The notes under the pieces: generated by a model
What the model was told of the DNA's origin: nothing
Database searches by the model: none
Seen by the model: the letters and a program-made list of their open reading frames with translations, nothing else
Position numbers and translations under genes: made by a program
Shown: piece after piece, positions 46,196 through 55,342 of the stretch
Layout of the letters: every line of letters starts with the position of its first letter
Position numbering within the stretch: the first letter of the stretch is position 1
Source: CAVUMR01 sp963742715
GTDB taxonomy: Bacteria; Actinomycetota; Actinomycetes; Mycobacteriales; Micromonosporaceae
Reading direction: 5' to 3'
Assembly (NCBI GenBank): GCA_963742715.1
Contig: CAVUMR010000003.1
Location: 1,178,001 to 1,242,000, forward strand
Length of the DNA: 64,000 nt

Positions 46196-46572
46196 CCGCG
46201 CCGGCGGTTTGTCCCTGACGTGAGGCTGGTGCGGGCTCGTCGCAATTCGATCGCTGACGAGCCCGTCCCGGGTTCATTCACGAACCCTCGACCGACCCTT
46301 TTCAGTCCTCGCGCAGCGTGCCCTCGCCCACGGCAACGGACCCTCGCCGGAACCCTATGCGCACCCTTGCCTGAAGCACGTTTGTGAATGACGTCCGATT
46401 CTGGGCGCCCACGGCCTTAATGGCACCTCAAAGGCGCTCGATTCCCACAGTTTCCATGGATCGCCAGGCGTGGAAAGGTGACCCGCGATCACCCTGATCA
46501 TGGAGGCACCGCGTCCCCGATGACAACAGCGGCCAAGCGCCGCCGGTGGACGTCGGCATGGAGGAGGAGCAC

Positions 46573-48873
46573 GTGAAGAAACTGGCCAAGGGCGCGCTTG
46601 CCGGCGTCGCCACGGGCCTGCTTGTGGTCGGGCTGACCCAGGTCGCGTCGGCAGCCCCGACGCCGGCCCCGAGCACGAAGCATGCCCCGAAGGCGCGTAC
46701 CCACGCGCCGGACGACCTGCCGAACCCCCTCGGCGACCAGCAGCGGGCATTGCGCAAGGAAGCGCTGGCCAAGCAGCTCAGCGGCAAGGCCAAGGTCCAG
46801 AACAAGGCCGGCTCGCAGGTCATCGAGGTGTCCAAGGGCAAGTACGTCGAGCGCAGCCTGCGCCGCGACGACGCGATCTTCTCGATCCTGGTCGACTTCG
46901 GCGACCAGACCGACCCGCGCACCGGCGGTACCGCCGGGCCGGACCACGGCCAGATTCCGCAGCCGGACCGCAACTGGGACGGCAGCGCGACCGACGACAA
47001 CTCCACGTACTGGGCTTCGGACTTCGACACCGACCATTTCAAGAAGATGTTCTTCGGCAAGAAGGATTCGTTCGCCGACTTCTACAAGAAGCAGTCCGGC
47101 GGGGCGTTCACCGTGCACGGTGACGTCAGCGACTGGGTGACCGTGCCATTCAATGAGGCGCGGTACGGCAGCAACGAAATTCCGGAGACCGACAGCTACT
47201 ACAACTTCGTCGGTGACACCGCCAAGGCGTGGTACGACGCGCAGAAGGCCGCCGGAAAGTCCGACGCCGACATCAAGTCGTACCTGGCCACGTTCGACCA
47301 GTGGGACCGGTACGACCACGACGGCGACGGCAACTTCAACGAGTCCGACGGGTACATCGACCACTTCGAGGCCATCCACGCCGGTGAGGGCGAAGAGGCC
47401 GGCGGCGGCGCCGAAGGTGCCGACGCGATCTGGTCGCACCGCTGGTACGCGTTCCCGGCGAGTGGTGGCTGTGGCGTCACCGCCGGCGGCAGCGGCCCGG
47501 AGGGCAACCCGCTCGGTGGCGTGCAGATCGGCGACACCGGCATGTGGATCGGCGACTACACCACCGAGCCGGAGAACGGCGGGCTCGGCGTGTTCGCGCA
47601 CGAGTTCGGTCACGACCTGGGTCTGCCGGACGAGTACGACACCGCCGGTGGCGACAACGGCACCGGCTTCTGGACCCTCATGTCCGGTGGCTCGTGGCTG
47701 AACAAGGGCTTCGACTCGATCGGTACCACGCCGGGCTACATGAACGCGTGGGACAAGTACCAGCTGGGCTGGCTCGACTACGACGTGGTGCCGTACGGGG
47801 CCGCGAAGACAAAGGTCAAGCTCGGCATCACCGAACGGGTAAGCCAGAACAATCCACAGGCGTTGGTCGTGACCCTGCCGGAACAGAAGATTGTCACGGA
47901 CTACAACACGCCGCACTCCGGCCAGTACGAGTGGTGGGGCGGCAGCGGCGACGGCCTCAACACCACGTTGACCCGCACCCTCGACCTGACCGGTGCGACG
48001 TCCGCCTCGATCTCGGCCAAGGCCTGGTACGAGATCGAAGAGGACTTCGACTTCCTCTGCGCCGAGGTATCCGAGGACGGCGAGAACTGGACCTCGGTCA
48101 ACGGCGAGGGAGTCACCGGCAGTTCGGACGGCCAGTGGACCGACCTGAACGTCGACCTGTCCGCGTACGCCGGCAAGACCGTGCAGTTCCGCTTCCGGTA
48201 CACCACCGACAGCGGTACCCACTACGCCGGCCCGTTCCTGGACGACATCACGTTGACCGTGGACGGGGCGACCGCGTGGACCGATGACGTGGAGGCCGGC
48301 GAGGGCGACTGGACCGCGGACGGCTTCACCCGGATGACCGGCAGCATCACCGCGTTCAAGCCGCGCTACTACATGGCGGAGAACCGGCAGTACGTCGACT
48401 ACGACGACACGCTGCGCACCGGCCCGTACAACTACGGCTTCGGGGACACCCGGCCGAACTGGGTGGAGCGGTTCCCGTACCAGAACGGGTTGTTGATCCA
48501 CTACGTGAACTACGCGTTCGAGGACAACAACACCAGCGTTCACCCCGGTGGTGGCCTGGTGCTCCCGGTCGACTCGCACCCCGCGCCGCTCGTGTTCTCG
48601 GACGGGTTCGTGATCGGCAACCGCCGGCAGCCGTTCGACGCCACGTTCGGTCTGGAGTGGACCAACGCGATCACCCTGCACCACAACGGCACCGAGATGG
48701 TCGTACCGTCCCGGGCGCCGGCACCGGTGTTCAACGACTCCAACCCGAACAAGTACTGGTCTGCGGACAACCCGTGGGGTTCGGTAAAGGTCGGTGGTAC
48801 CGGCACGATCATCAAGGTCCTGTCGCAGACCAACGGCGGCGAGACCATGACGGTCGAGGTGTCCTTCTCCTAG
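46573..48873 (+). CDS. Secreted M6 metalloprotease (immune inhibitor A-like), copy 1
   Basis: 766 residues. The signal peptide VKKLAKGALAGVATGLLVVGLTQVASA ends near 28. A propeptide follows (to about 95), then the M6 catalytic domain with HEFGHDLGLPDEYD (near 343; zinc His, Glu, His and third ligand Asp). A D-rich calcium-loop-like DHDGDGNFNESDGYIDHFE lies near 255. C-terminal beta domains (about 440-600 and 620-766) follow the InhA/VEG-MAM-like pattern. It should degrade extracellular proteins. The GTG at 46573 has GAGGAGGAG 3 nt upstream. A close paralogue lies at 50551. A strong terminator follows. Confidence 0.92.
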   Translation: MKKLAKGALAGVATGLLVVGLTQVASAAPTPAPSTKHAPKARTHAPDDLPNPLGDQQRALRKEALAKQLSGKAKVQNKAGSQVIEVSKGKYVERSLRRDDAIFSILVDFGDQTDPRTGGTAGPDHGQIPQPDRNWDGSATDDNSTYWASDFDTDHFKKMFFGKKDSFADFYKKQSGGAFTVHGDVSDWVTVPFNEARYGSNEIPETDSYYNFVGDTAKAWYDAQKAAGKSDADIKSYLATFDQWDRYDHDGDGNFNESDGYIDHFEAIHAGEGEEAGGGAEGADAIWSHRWYAFPASGGCGVTAGGSGPEGNPLGGVQIGDTGMWIGDYTTEPENGGLGVFAHEFGHDLGLPDEYDTAGGDNGTGFWTLMSGGSWLNKGFDSIGTTPGYMNAWDKYQLGWLDYDVVPYGAAKTKVKLGITERVSQNNPQALVVTLPEQKIVTDYNTPHSGQYEWWGGSGDGLNTTLTRTLDLTGATSASISAKAWYEIEEDFDFLCAEVSEDGENWTSVNGEGVTGSSDGQWTDLNVDLSAYAGKTVQFRFRYTTDSGTHYAGPFLDDITLTVDGATAWTDDVEAGEGDWTADGFTRMTGSITAFKPRYYMAENRQYVDYDDTLRTGPYNYGFGDTRPNWVERFPYQNGLLIHYVNYAFEDNNTSVHPGGGLVLPVDSHPAPLVFSDGFVIGNRRQPFDATFGLEWTNAITLHHNGTEMVVPSRAPAPVFNDSNPNKYWSADNPWGSVKVGGTGTIIKVLSQTNGGETMTVEVSFS

Positions 48874-48905
48874 GGCCCTTCAGTAATCAGTAGGTAACAA
48901 GCAAT

Positions 48906-48933
48906 GGGGCCGGCGCCGTCAGGCGCCGGCCCC
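48906..48933. terminator. Bidirectional terminator
   Basis: A perfect 12-bp stem (GGGGCCGGCGCC at 48906-48917 and complement at 48922-48933) with a GTCA loop, between the convergent M6 and EEP genes. Confidence 0.85.
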
Positions 48934-48953
48934 TCCTGCGTGTCGGGGAGAAA

Positions 48954-50009
48954 TCAACCGCCGAGCGACAGCTCCGTCCGCACGCCGGCGTGGTCGGACG
49001 GCCACAATCCCGCGGGGGTACGGTCGCCCAGTTGGTCGCCCATCACGTCCACCGAGGTGGCCTGACCAGCGTCCGACTCGTACAGCACGAAGTCGATCCG
49101 CTTGTCCAGAGTGGACGGTACGTTGTCCAGCAGCTCGCTCTGGCCCGAGGTGAAGCCACCGGCGGGACCGTGGGTCGCGATCCACGAGTCCTGGTAGCCG
49201 GCGTTGGCGAGCACCCCGTAGGCGCCGTTCGAGTCGGTCGGCTCGGAGTTGAGGTCGCCGACCACGATCACCGGGTACGGCGACTGCGACAGCGACGCGC
49301 TCAGCTCCCCGGCCTGCAGGGCGCAGGCGTGCGACTCGATCGACTCCAGGTGCGTGTCGACGAACCGCACGGTCGTACCGCCGGTGGTCACGTCCACCGC
49401 GGACCAGCCGCGCGGCACGATGAACAGGTGGCCGGCCGGGTGGGGCAGCGGCAGCCGGGTCAGGAACCGGTGCGACTGCGGGTTGCTGAGCTGGATCGGT
49501 GCACCGGTACGGGCCAGGATCACGTCCCGGTCGGTGAACCGGACCTGGTCGGTGTCACTCATCTCCAACTCGTCGGAGAAGTTGTCGTTGGACGCCACCG
49601 CCTCGTACGCGAGCCCGCGCGCGGACAGCGCGTCGAGAATGAGCTGCAGGTAGTCGTACCTGGTCGTGTAGCTGCCGCCGATCGGGCCGGTCTCCCACTT
49701 GGAGACCTCCTGCAGGCCGATGAGCTCGGGCGGGTTCTCAGCGATCTGGGCCGCCACCGCGTCCGCCCGGGACGGGAAGTCGGTCTGCTGGACGTGTGCG
49801 TACACCTCGGCCGCACGCTCGCGCAGTTGCGCTTCGGTGAGCGCGTAGAAGAGCGGAATCAGGTCGGAGCCGAGGTACAGGTTGTAGCTCGCCACGGTCA
49901 ACGGCGCGGCCTGCGTCGGCGCGGCGGTGGCAGGGGCGGCAGTGGTGGTGGCGCCGATCATGGCGACAGCCACGGCGGTGAGCAGCAGCGCTCGGATTCG
50001 ACTGGTCAA
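48954..50009 (-). CDS. Secreted endonuclease/exonuclease/phosphatase-fold hydrolase
   Basis: 351 residues. A signal peptide (MTSRIRALLLTAVAVAMIGATTTAAPATAA) is followed by an EEP domain. SYNLYLGSD, LIGLQEVSKWE (metal Glu), DTHLESIES (His), GDLNSEPTDS and the terminal LWPSDHAGVRTEL (Asp-His) give a full catalytic set. Secreted EEP enzymes include sphingomyelinases, DNases and phosphoesterases. The wide loop between the Glu and His motifs does not settle which. It lies between the two M6 protease genes on the opposite strand, so all three exoproteins may be used together (inference). Confidence 0.85.
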   Translation of the reverse strand: MTSRIRALLLTAVAVAMIGATTTAAPATAAPTQAAPLTVASYNLYLGSDLIPLFYALTEAQLRERAAEVYAHVQQTDFPSRADAVAAQIAENPPELIGLQEVSKWETGPIGGSYTTRYDYLQLILDALSARGLAYEAVASNDNFSDELEMSDTDQVRFTDRDVILARTGAPIQLSNPQSHRFLTRLPLPHPAGHLFIVPRGWSAVDVTTGGTTVRFVDTHLESIESHACALQAGELSASLSQSPYPVIVVGDLNSEPTDSNGAYGVLANAGYQDSWIATHGPAGGFTSGQSELLDNVPSTLDKRIDFVLYESDAGQATSVDVMGDQLGDRTPAGLWPSDHAGVRTELSLGG

Positions 50010-50550
50010 CCTTCACAACCTTTCTGGGACGGGATTACTCGTGGCGGGGTTGCCCGGGGCGGGGGGTAGTCGGGGCGTGCGGGAGTCGGGTCACTCGGGG
50101 GCCGGGTCACTCGGGGGTGGGGACAGTTGACGGCGGGTGCAGTCGGAGCAGGCCCTCGGGAAACGCGTGGTGCGGGGACGGCTTGCGGTGTGCGAGGGCG
50201 ACGGAACCGAACAGGACAGACGGCTCAGATGGTCGCAGATATGGGCGGATTACCCATCCACCTCAGGACAGCCGGATCGGGAAGAGGTCGACCGATTGCG
50301 GCCCGTAAGGCCCTGACCACGATGGTCGGGCGTACCCGTCTTGTCGGTCGATTACCGCTACCCTTTTGCCTCACCAGGCCGGATACCGGGCAGGGAAGCT
50401 TAACGCGACCTTAACGACCCCAGGTAGAAGGTTTTCAGCGATCGATCCATATGGAATCGTGACCGCGATCCCCATAGGGAGGGACCGCGTTCCCGGCCGC
50501 CGACGGTGGTCATCGTGTCGACGTCAGCCGGGTCCGGAAGGAGGACGTAC
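50010..50550. promoter_or_regulatory. Divergent promoter region, EEP hydrolase and second M6 gene
   Basis: 541 bp without a gene. 50040-50120 has short G-rich direct repeats (cgggtcactcggggg twice). The right part holds ccttaa (50409), a run similar to the region before copy 1 (ccgcgatc...ggagggaccgcgttccc), and the GGAAGGAGG ribosome site. The likeness suggests shared control of both proteases. Confidence 0.45.
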
Positions 50551-52824
50551 GTGAACAAACTGGCCAAGGGCGCGCTCGCTGGCGTGGCCACGGGCCTGCT
50601 CGTCGTGGGGCTGACCCAGATCGCCTCCGCGACAGAGCCATCGGCAGCCACGGCACCGAAGGCGCGCAGCCACGCTCCAGACGACCTGCCAAACCCCCTC
50701 GGCGACAAGCAGCGCGCCATGCGCAAGGAAGCCCTGGCCAGGGAGATCAAGGGCAAGGCCAAGGTAGAGACCAAGGGCAAGTCCAAGGTCATCAAGCTCG
50801 ACGACGGACGGTACGTCGAGCGCGCACTGCAGCGTGACGATGCGGTCTTCAGCATCCTCGTCGACTTCGGCGACCAGACCGACCCGAACGCTGGCGGCAC
50901 TGCTGGCCCCAAGAACAACAACATCCCGCAGCCGGACCGCAACTGGGACGGAAACGCGACCGACGACAACTCCACGTACTGGGCGTCGGACTTCAACGCC
51001 GAGCACTACAAGAAGATGTTCTTCGGTGCGAAGGATTCGTTCGCCGACTTCTACAAGAAGCAGTCCGGCGGGGCGTTCACCGTGCACGGCGACGTCAGCG
51101 ACTGGGTGACGGTCCCGTTCAACGAGGCGCGGTACGGCAGCAACAACGTGGCGCAGACCGACGGCTACTGGAACTTCGTCGGTGACACCGCCACTTCGTG
51201 GTACGACGCGCAGAAGGCCGCCGGAAAGTCCGACGCCGAGATCAAGGAGTACCTGGCCACGTTCGACCAGTGGGACCGGTACGACTTCGACGGCGACGGC
51301 AACTTCAACGAGTCCGACGGGTACATCGATCACTTCGAGGCCATCCACGCCGGTGAGGGCGAAGAGGCCGGCGGCGGCGCCGAGGGTGCCGACGCGATCT
51401 GGTCGCACCGCTGGTACGCGTTCAGCGACGGCATGGGCCGCAACGGTCCGGCCGGCAACCTGCAGGGTGGCGTGCAGATCGGCGACACCGGCATGTGGAT
51501 CGGCGACTACACCACCGAGCCGGAGAACGGCGGGCTCGGCGTGTTCGCGCACGAGTTCGGTCACGACCTGGGTTTGCCGGACGAGTACGACACCGCGGGC
51601 GGCGACAACGGCACCGGCTTCTGGACCCTCATGTCCGGTGGTTCGTGGCTGAACAAGGGCTTCGACTCGATCGGTACCACGCCGGGCTACATGAACGCGT
51701 GGGACAAGTACCAGCTGGGCTGGCTCGACTACGAGGTCGTGCCGTACGGCGGAGCGAAGACGACGGTCGACCTCGGCATCGCCGAGCGGGTGAGCGCGGA
51801 CCGGCCGCAGGCCATGGTCGTCACCCTGCCCGACCAGAAGATCGTCACCGAGTACAACACCCCGTTCGCGGGCGACTACGAGTGGTGGGGCGGCAGTGCT
51901 GACGGCCTCAACACCACGCTGACCCGCACCCTCGACCTGACCGGTGCGACGTCCGCCTCGATCTCGGCCAAGGCCTGGTACGAGATCGAAGAGGACTTCG
52001 ACTTCCTGTACGCCGAGGTGTCGGAGGACGGCGGCGCGACCTGGGCGCCGGTCAACGGTGGTGGACTCACCGGTAGTTCGGACGGCCAGTGGACCGACCT
52101 GAACGTCGACCTGTCCGCGTACGCGGGCAAGACGGTCGACTTCCGGTTCCGCTACGCCACCGACGGCGGGGTGCACTTCGCCGGTCCGTTCCTGGACAAC
52201 ATCAGCCTCACCGTCGACGGCTCCACCGTGTGGACCGATGACGCGGAGACCGCTGACGACGCCTGGACGGCCGACGGCTTCACCCGGATGACCGGTACCA
52301 CGACCGAGTTCAAGTCGAGGTTCTACATCGCGGAGAACCGGCAGTACGTCGACTACGACGACACGCTGCGCACCGGCCCGTACAACTTCGGTGACCCCGA
52401 CAGGGCGAACTGGGTCGAGCGGTTCCCGTACCAGAACGGCCTGCTGATCTGGTACGTCAACTACGCGTTCGAGGACAACAACACCAGCGCCCACCCCGGT
52501 GGCGGTCTGGTGCTCCCGGTCGACTCGCACCCCGCACCGATCGTGTTCTCGGACGGGTTCCTGCTCGGCAACCGCCGGCAGCCGTTCGACGCCACGTTCG
52601 GTCTGGAGTGGACCAACGCGATCACCCTGCACCACAACGGGGTCGAGCTGAACGTTCCGTCGCACGCTCCGGCGCCGGTGTTCAACGACTCCAACCCGAA
52701 CAAGTACTGGTCTGCGGACAACCCGCAGGGCTCGGTGAAGGTGGCCGGTAGCGGCACCGTCATCCGGGTCGTTTCGCAGGACAACAACGGCGAGGTACTG
52801 CACGTCGAGGTGTCCTTCAAGTAA
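50551..52824 (+). CDS. Secreted M6 metalloprotease (immune inhibitor A-like), copy 2
   Basis: 757 residues. It has the same plan as copy 1: signal peptide with the near-identical KLAKGALAGVATGLLVVGLTQ core, propeptide, M6 domain with HEFGHDLGLPDEYD near 334, and two beta domains ending HVEVSFK. It is almost the same as copy 1 through the catalytic domain. It differs in the propeptide (Lys-rich AREIKGKAKVETKGK) and in the loop after WSHRWYAF, where it is shorter by several residues. The GTG at 50551 has GGAAGGAGG upstream. It is a recent duplication, and it ends in its own hairpin terminator. Confidence 0.92.
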   Translation: MNKLAKGALAGVATGLLVVGLTQIASATEPSAATAPKARSHAPDDLPNPLGDKQRAMRKEALAREIKGKAKVETKGKSKVIKLDDGRYVERALQRDDAVFSILVDFGDQTDPNAGGTAGPKNNNIPQPDRNWDGNATDDNSTYWASDFNAEHYKKMFFGAKDSFADFYKKQSGGAFTVHGDVSDWVTVPFNEARYGSNNVAQTDGYWNFVGDTATSWYDAQKAAGKSDAEIKEYLATFDQWDRYDFDGDGNFNESDGYIDHFEAIHAGEGEEAGGGAEGADAIWSHRWYAFSDGMGRNGPAGNLQGGVQIGDTGMWIGDYTTEPENGGLGVFAHEFGHDLGLPDEYDTAGGDNGTGFWTLMSGGSWLNKGFDSIGTTPGYMNAWDKYQLGWLDYEVVPYGGAKTTVDLGIAERVSADRPQAMVVTLPDQKIVTEYNTPFAGDYEWWGGSADGLNTTLTRTLDLTGATSASISAKAWYEIEEDFDFLYAEVSEDGGATWAPVNGGGLTGSSDGQWTDLNVDLSAYAGKTVDFRFRYATDGGVHFAGPFLDNISLTVDGSTVWTDDAETADDAWTADGFTRMTGTTTEFKSRFYIAENRQYVDYDDTLRTGPYNFGDPDRANWVERFPYQNGLLIWYVNYAFEDNNTSAHPGGGLVLPVDSHPAPIVFSDGFLLGNRRQPFDATFGLEWTNAITLHHNGVELNVPSHAPAPVFNDSNPNKYWSADNPQGSVKVAGSGTVIRVVSQDNNGEVLHVEVSFK

Positions 52825-52859
52825 CACGCTGTACCTGCCGTAGGCAGGCGCTACACCTG

Positions 52860-52894
52860 GTCAGGGCCGGGCGACTTCGTCGCCCGGCCCTGAC
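52860..52894 (+). terminator. Strong intrinsic-type terminator
   Basis: A 15-bp stem (52860-52874 with 52880-52894) and a CTTCG-type loop, 36 nt after the M6 stop, followed by gctttcc. It lies before the convergent sigma-like/propeller gene. Confidence 0.85.
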
Positions 52895-53071
52895 GCTTTC
52901 CGGCCCCGCCTCAAACCGGACCCACCGCCGGCCCCGCCTCAAACCGAACCCAACGCCGCCCGGCTCAAGCCCGAACCGACGCCGGCCGGCGCCCTGCCGG
53001 AACCCCCGGATCAGCGGGGCGGGACCAGCACGGGACCGGATCAGCGGCGCGGCGGCCGCGCGGGACAGGGA

Positions 53072-54574
53072 TCAGTGCGGGACGGCGCGGACCGCGACGC
53101 TCTGCAGGTCGGCCGGCTGCCCGAACCGGGCCACCTGTCGCACGGTGGCCGTGTCCACGTCCAGCCGCAGCAGTTCGACCGCCTGCGCCTGCCGACCGGC
53201 GCGGACGGCCAGTACCAGGCCCGCCGGCCCGTACCCGATCGGCAGCTCCGACCGCAGCTCGGGCTGGCGCGGCAGCGGCAGGTCGATCCGGTGCGGCACA
53301 CTGCCGTCCAGCGGCACCAGCAGTACGGCACTGGGCAGCTTCCCGAGCTGCACGGTCAGTACGAGCCGGTCGCCGGACGCGATGAACGTGCCGCGGTCGA
53401 GCGCGACGTGCTCGCCGTCCCGCAGCCAGTTGCCCGAGCCGACCCGGCGCTCGGCCACCCGGCCGATCAGCATGTCGATGACGGCCAACGCCAGTGAGTC
53501 GTCCGAGGCGGTACCCGGATCGTCGGTGAACGAGAGGGACAGAATCACACCGCCCGGGTTGTCCCGTACCGCGAGCGTCTCGGCCGACGTGATGCGCTGC
53601 CCGCGCAGCGGGTCGACGCCGGTCAGGTCGGTGACCATGACCTCGCGCGCCCGACCGGTCCGCGGATCGGGGTTCACCAGCCCGGCGAGGTACCGGTCGT
53701 CCAGCGACCAGGCCGGCGGCGCGGTCAGGGACAGCGACTGGACCCCCGTACCGGACAGCTTCCGCAGCAGCCATCCGCCCTCCGGCGTCCTGGCCGCCAC
53801 CCATCGGCCATCCGGCGACAGCGACGGCTCGGTGTAGTTCGCCGGCAGCAGCCACTGGCGCCCGTCCGCGCCGAGCAGCCGACTCCGGCAGGTCGGGCAC
53901 CTGCGGTACACCAGCATCGCCCGGTCGATCCCGGCCGCCGGCAGTTCCGGTGGATCCGCCGCAGGTACGTCCACTGTGGACGGAAGTACGAACGGCACCG
54001 GTTGCGCCTTCGGCGGATCGTCCGGCCGGGTGACCGCGACCGTGGCAGCCACCGCCAGTACGACCACGCCAACGCCCAGAGCCAGCCGGCGCCGGCGGCG
54101 TCGCAGCCGCGCGAGAGCGGCATCGGTCACCGGGTACACCAGTACGTCGTCGTCGAGTCCGGTGCTGTCGGGTCCGGTGCTGTCGAGTCCGGCGCTGTCG
54201 AGTCCGGCGTTGTCCGGTCCGGGGTCTGCCGGGTGCGGCCACGGGGCCGTCGGCTCGCCGAGCGCGACCAGCGCGGCGGTACGTCCGGCCAGCACCGCCG
54301 CAACCCGCTGCCGCGGTGGCAGCTCCGCCAACTCGGGCTCGACCGGGAGTTGCCGGCGCCGCCACCGGCGCGAGCCGTACACCTTCGCCATTGCCTGCCG
54401 TACCGGGGTCGCCGGATCGTGCTCGTCCGACCGCCAGCCGGCCGCGGCCACGGACAGCGCCTCGACCAGCAGGTCCCGGGCCGAGTCATGGTCGCCGGTC
54501 AGCCGGTACGCCGCGCGGGACAGCATGGCGCCACGCGCCTGGACGTACTCCCGGAAGCCCGGGTACCGATCCAT
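53072..54574 (-). CDS. Membrane protein fusing an ECF-sigma-like N-terminus to a beta-propeller
   Basis: 500 residues. Residues 1-100 resemble ECF sigma region 2 of the SigE type (FREYVQARGAMLSRAAYRLTGDHDSARDLLVEAL) and the start of region 4 (LPPRQRVAAVL), but the DNA-reading helix-turn-helix is missing. A short repeat (LDSAGLDSTGPD) leads to RRRRRR and one membrane helix (LALGVGVVVLAVAATVAVT, about 175-193). The outer part has a CPTC pair and WD40/PD40-type blades (LSPDGRWVAAR, WSLDDRYLAGL). It looks like a sigma factor fused to the membrane protein that is often encoded next to SigE-type sigmas. GGAGG precedes the ATG at 54574. Confidence 0.72.
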   Translation of the reverse strand: MDRYPGFREYVQARGAMLSRAAYRLTGDHDSARDLLVEALSVAAAGWRSDEHDPATPVRQAMAKVYGSRRWRRRQLPVEPELAELPPRQRVAAVLAGRTAALVALGEPTAPWPHPADPGPDNAGLDSAGLDSTGPDSTGLDDDVLVYPVTDAALARLRRRRRRLALGVGVVVLAVAATVAVTRPDDPPKAQPVPFVLPSTVDVPAADPPELPAAGIDRAMLVYRRCPTCRSRLLGADGRQWLLPANYTEPSLSPDGRWVAARTPEGGWLLRKLSGTGVQSLSLTAPPAWSLDDRYLAGLVNPDPRTGRAREVMVTDLTGVDPLRGQRITSAETLAVRDNPGGVILSLSFTDDPGTASDDSLALAVIDMLIGRVAERRVGSGNWLRDGEHVALDRGTFIASGDRLVLTVQLGKLPSAVLLVPLDGSVPHRIDLPLPRQPELRSELPIGYGPAGLVLAVRAGRQAQAVELLRLDVDTATVRQVARFGQPADLQSVAVRAVPH

Positions 54575-54720
54575 GCCGCCTCCGCTGATTCGTGCCCTAT
54601 GTCGAGTCTGCCGGGCGGACTCTCCCGCGTCACGCGCCGGTACGGCCACCCGGGTGCCACCATGGCGTTGCGTTACGCCTCCGTGATCCCGCCCGTACCC
54701 CGGCACCGGAGAATGGGGCC

Positions 54721-55308
54721 GTGGAGCAACCACCGGCAGTGGAACTGGACACCGCCAGCACCGGTCACGAGCCGGACGGCGCTGGCCCGCGCTGGGCGAG
54801 ATCCCTCGCCGGCCGGCTGCCGCGCGGGCGTACCCCCAGAGTTCTGGTCTTGATCCTGGCTCTTCTGCTGGTCGGCAGCGTGCTCGTCACGCTGCGGCAG
54901 TTGTCCCCGCACGACGACCCGACAGCGCCAGAGGTCAGCCGGACCCCGCTGATCGGCGAACGCACCGCGCCGCCGAGCGGCGCCCCGTCACCGACCGCCC
55001 CGCCCCGGGGCGTGCTGCGGTCGCCATTCCTGCTCGACCAGGAGCGGGACCGGATCATCGGCGACATGCCGTCGGTGGCCGGCGTGCCGAGCGGCGCCAC
55101 CGTGCTCGCCACCGTCGGCCGGGTCCTCGACTACTACTGCCCGACCTTCCACAGCCGGCCGATGGGCATCGAAAACCTCGACGAGTGGAACTCGGTGCAG
55201 GTCACCGTGGCGCTGCCGAACGGGCCGCGGCTGGTGCTGCTGCTGCGCTGGCTCGGCGCGTACTACCGGTGGCAAAGCTCCTACCAGGCGTTAGATCGAT
55301 GCTGGTGA
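54721..55308 (+). CDS. Single-pass membrane protein of unknown function
   Basis: 195 residues from the GTG at 54721. A basic, Pro-rich cytoplasmic start precedes one hydrophobic helix (VLVLILALLLVGSVLVTL, about 42-59). A flexible Ser/Pro linker then leads to a C-terminal domain with two cysteines (DYYCPTF and the penultimate RCW) and many aromatics (YYRWQSSYQ). The cysteines may form a disulfide outside the cell. No family is recognised. It lies 34 bp before the epoxide-hydrolase-like gene, in the same direction. Confidence 0.65.
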   Translation: MEQPPAVELDTASTGHEPDGAGPRWARSLAGRLPRGRTPRVLVLILALLLVGSVLVTLRQLSPHDDPTAPEVSRTPLIGERTAPPSGAPSPTAPPRGVLRSPFLLDQERDRIIGDMPSVAGVPSGATVLATVGRVLDYYCPTFHSRPMGIENLDEWNSVQVTVALPNGPRLVLLLRWLGAYYRWQSSYQALDRCW

Positions 55309-55342
55309 CGCCTTGATCTCCGCGCGGCCCTAGTCTTGACCC

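Noticed and set aside
46498..52827. Similar long antisense frames opposite both M6 proteases
   Set aside because: They resemble each other only because the proteases are duplicates. Both are in the same reverse codon register.
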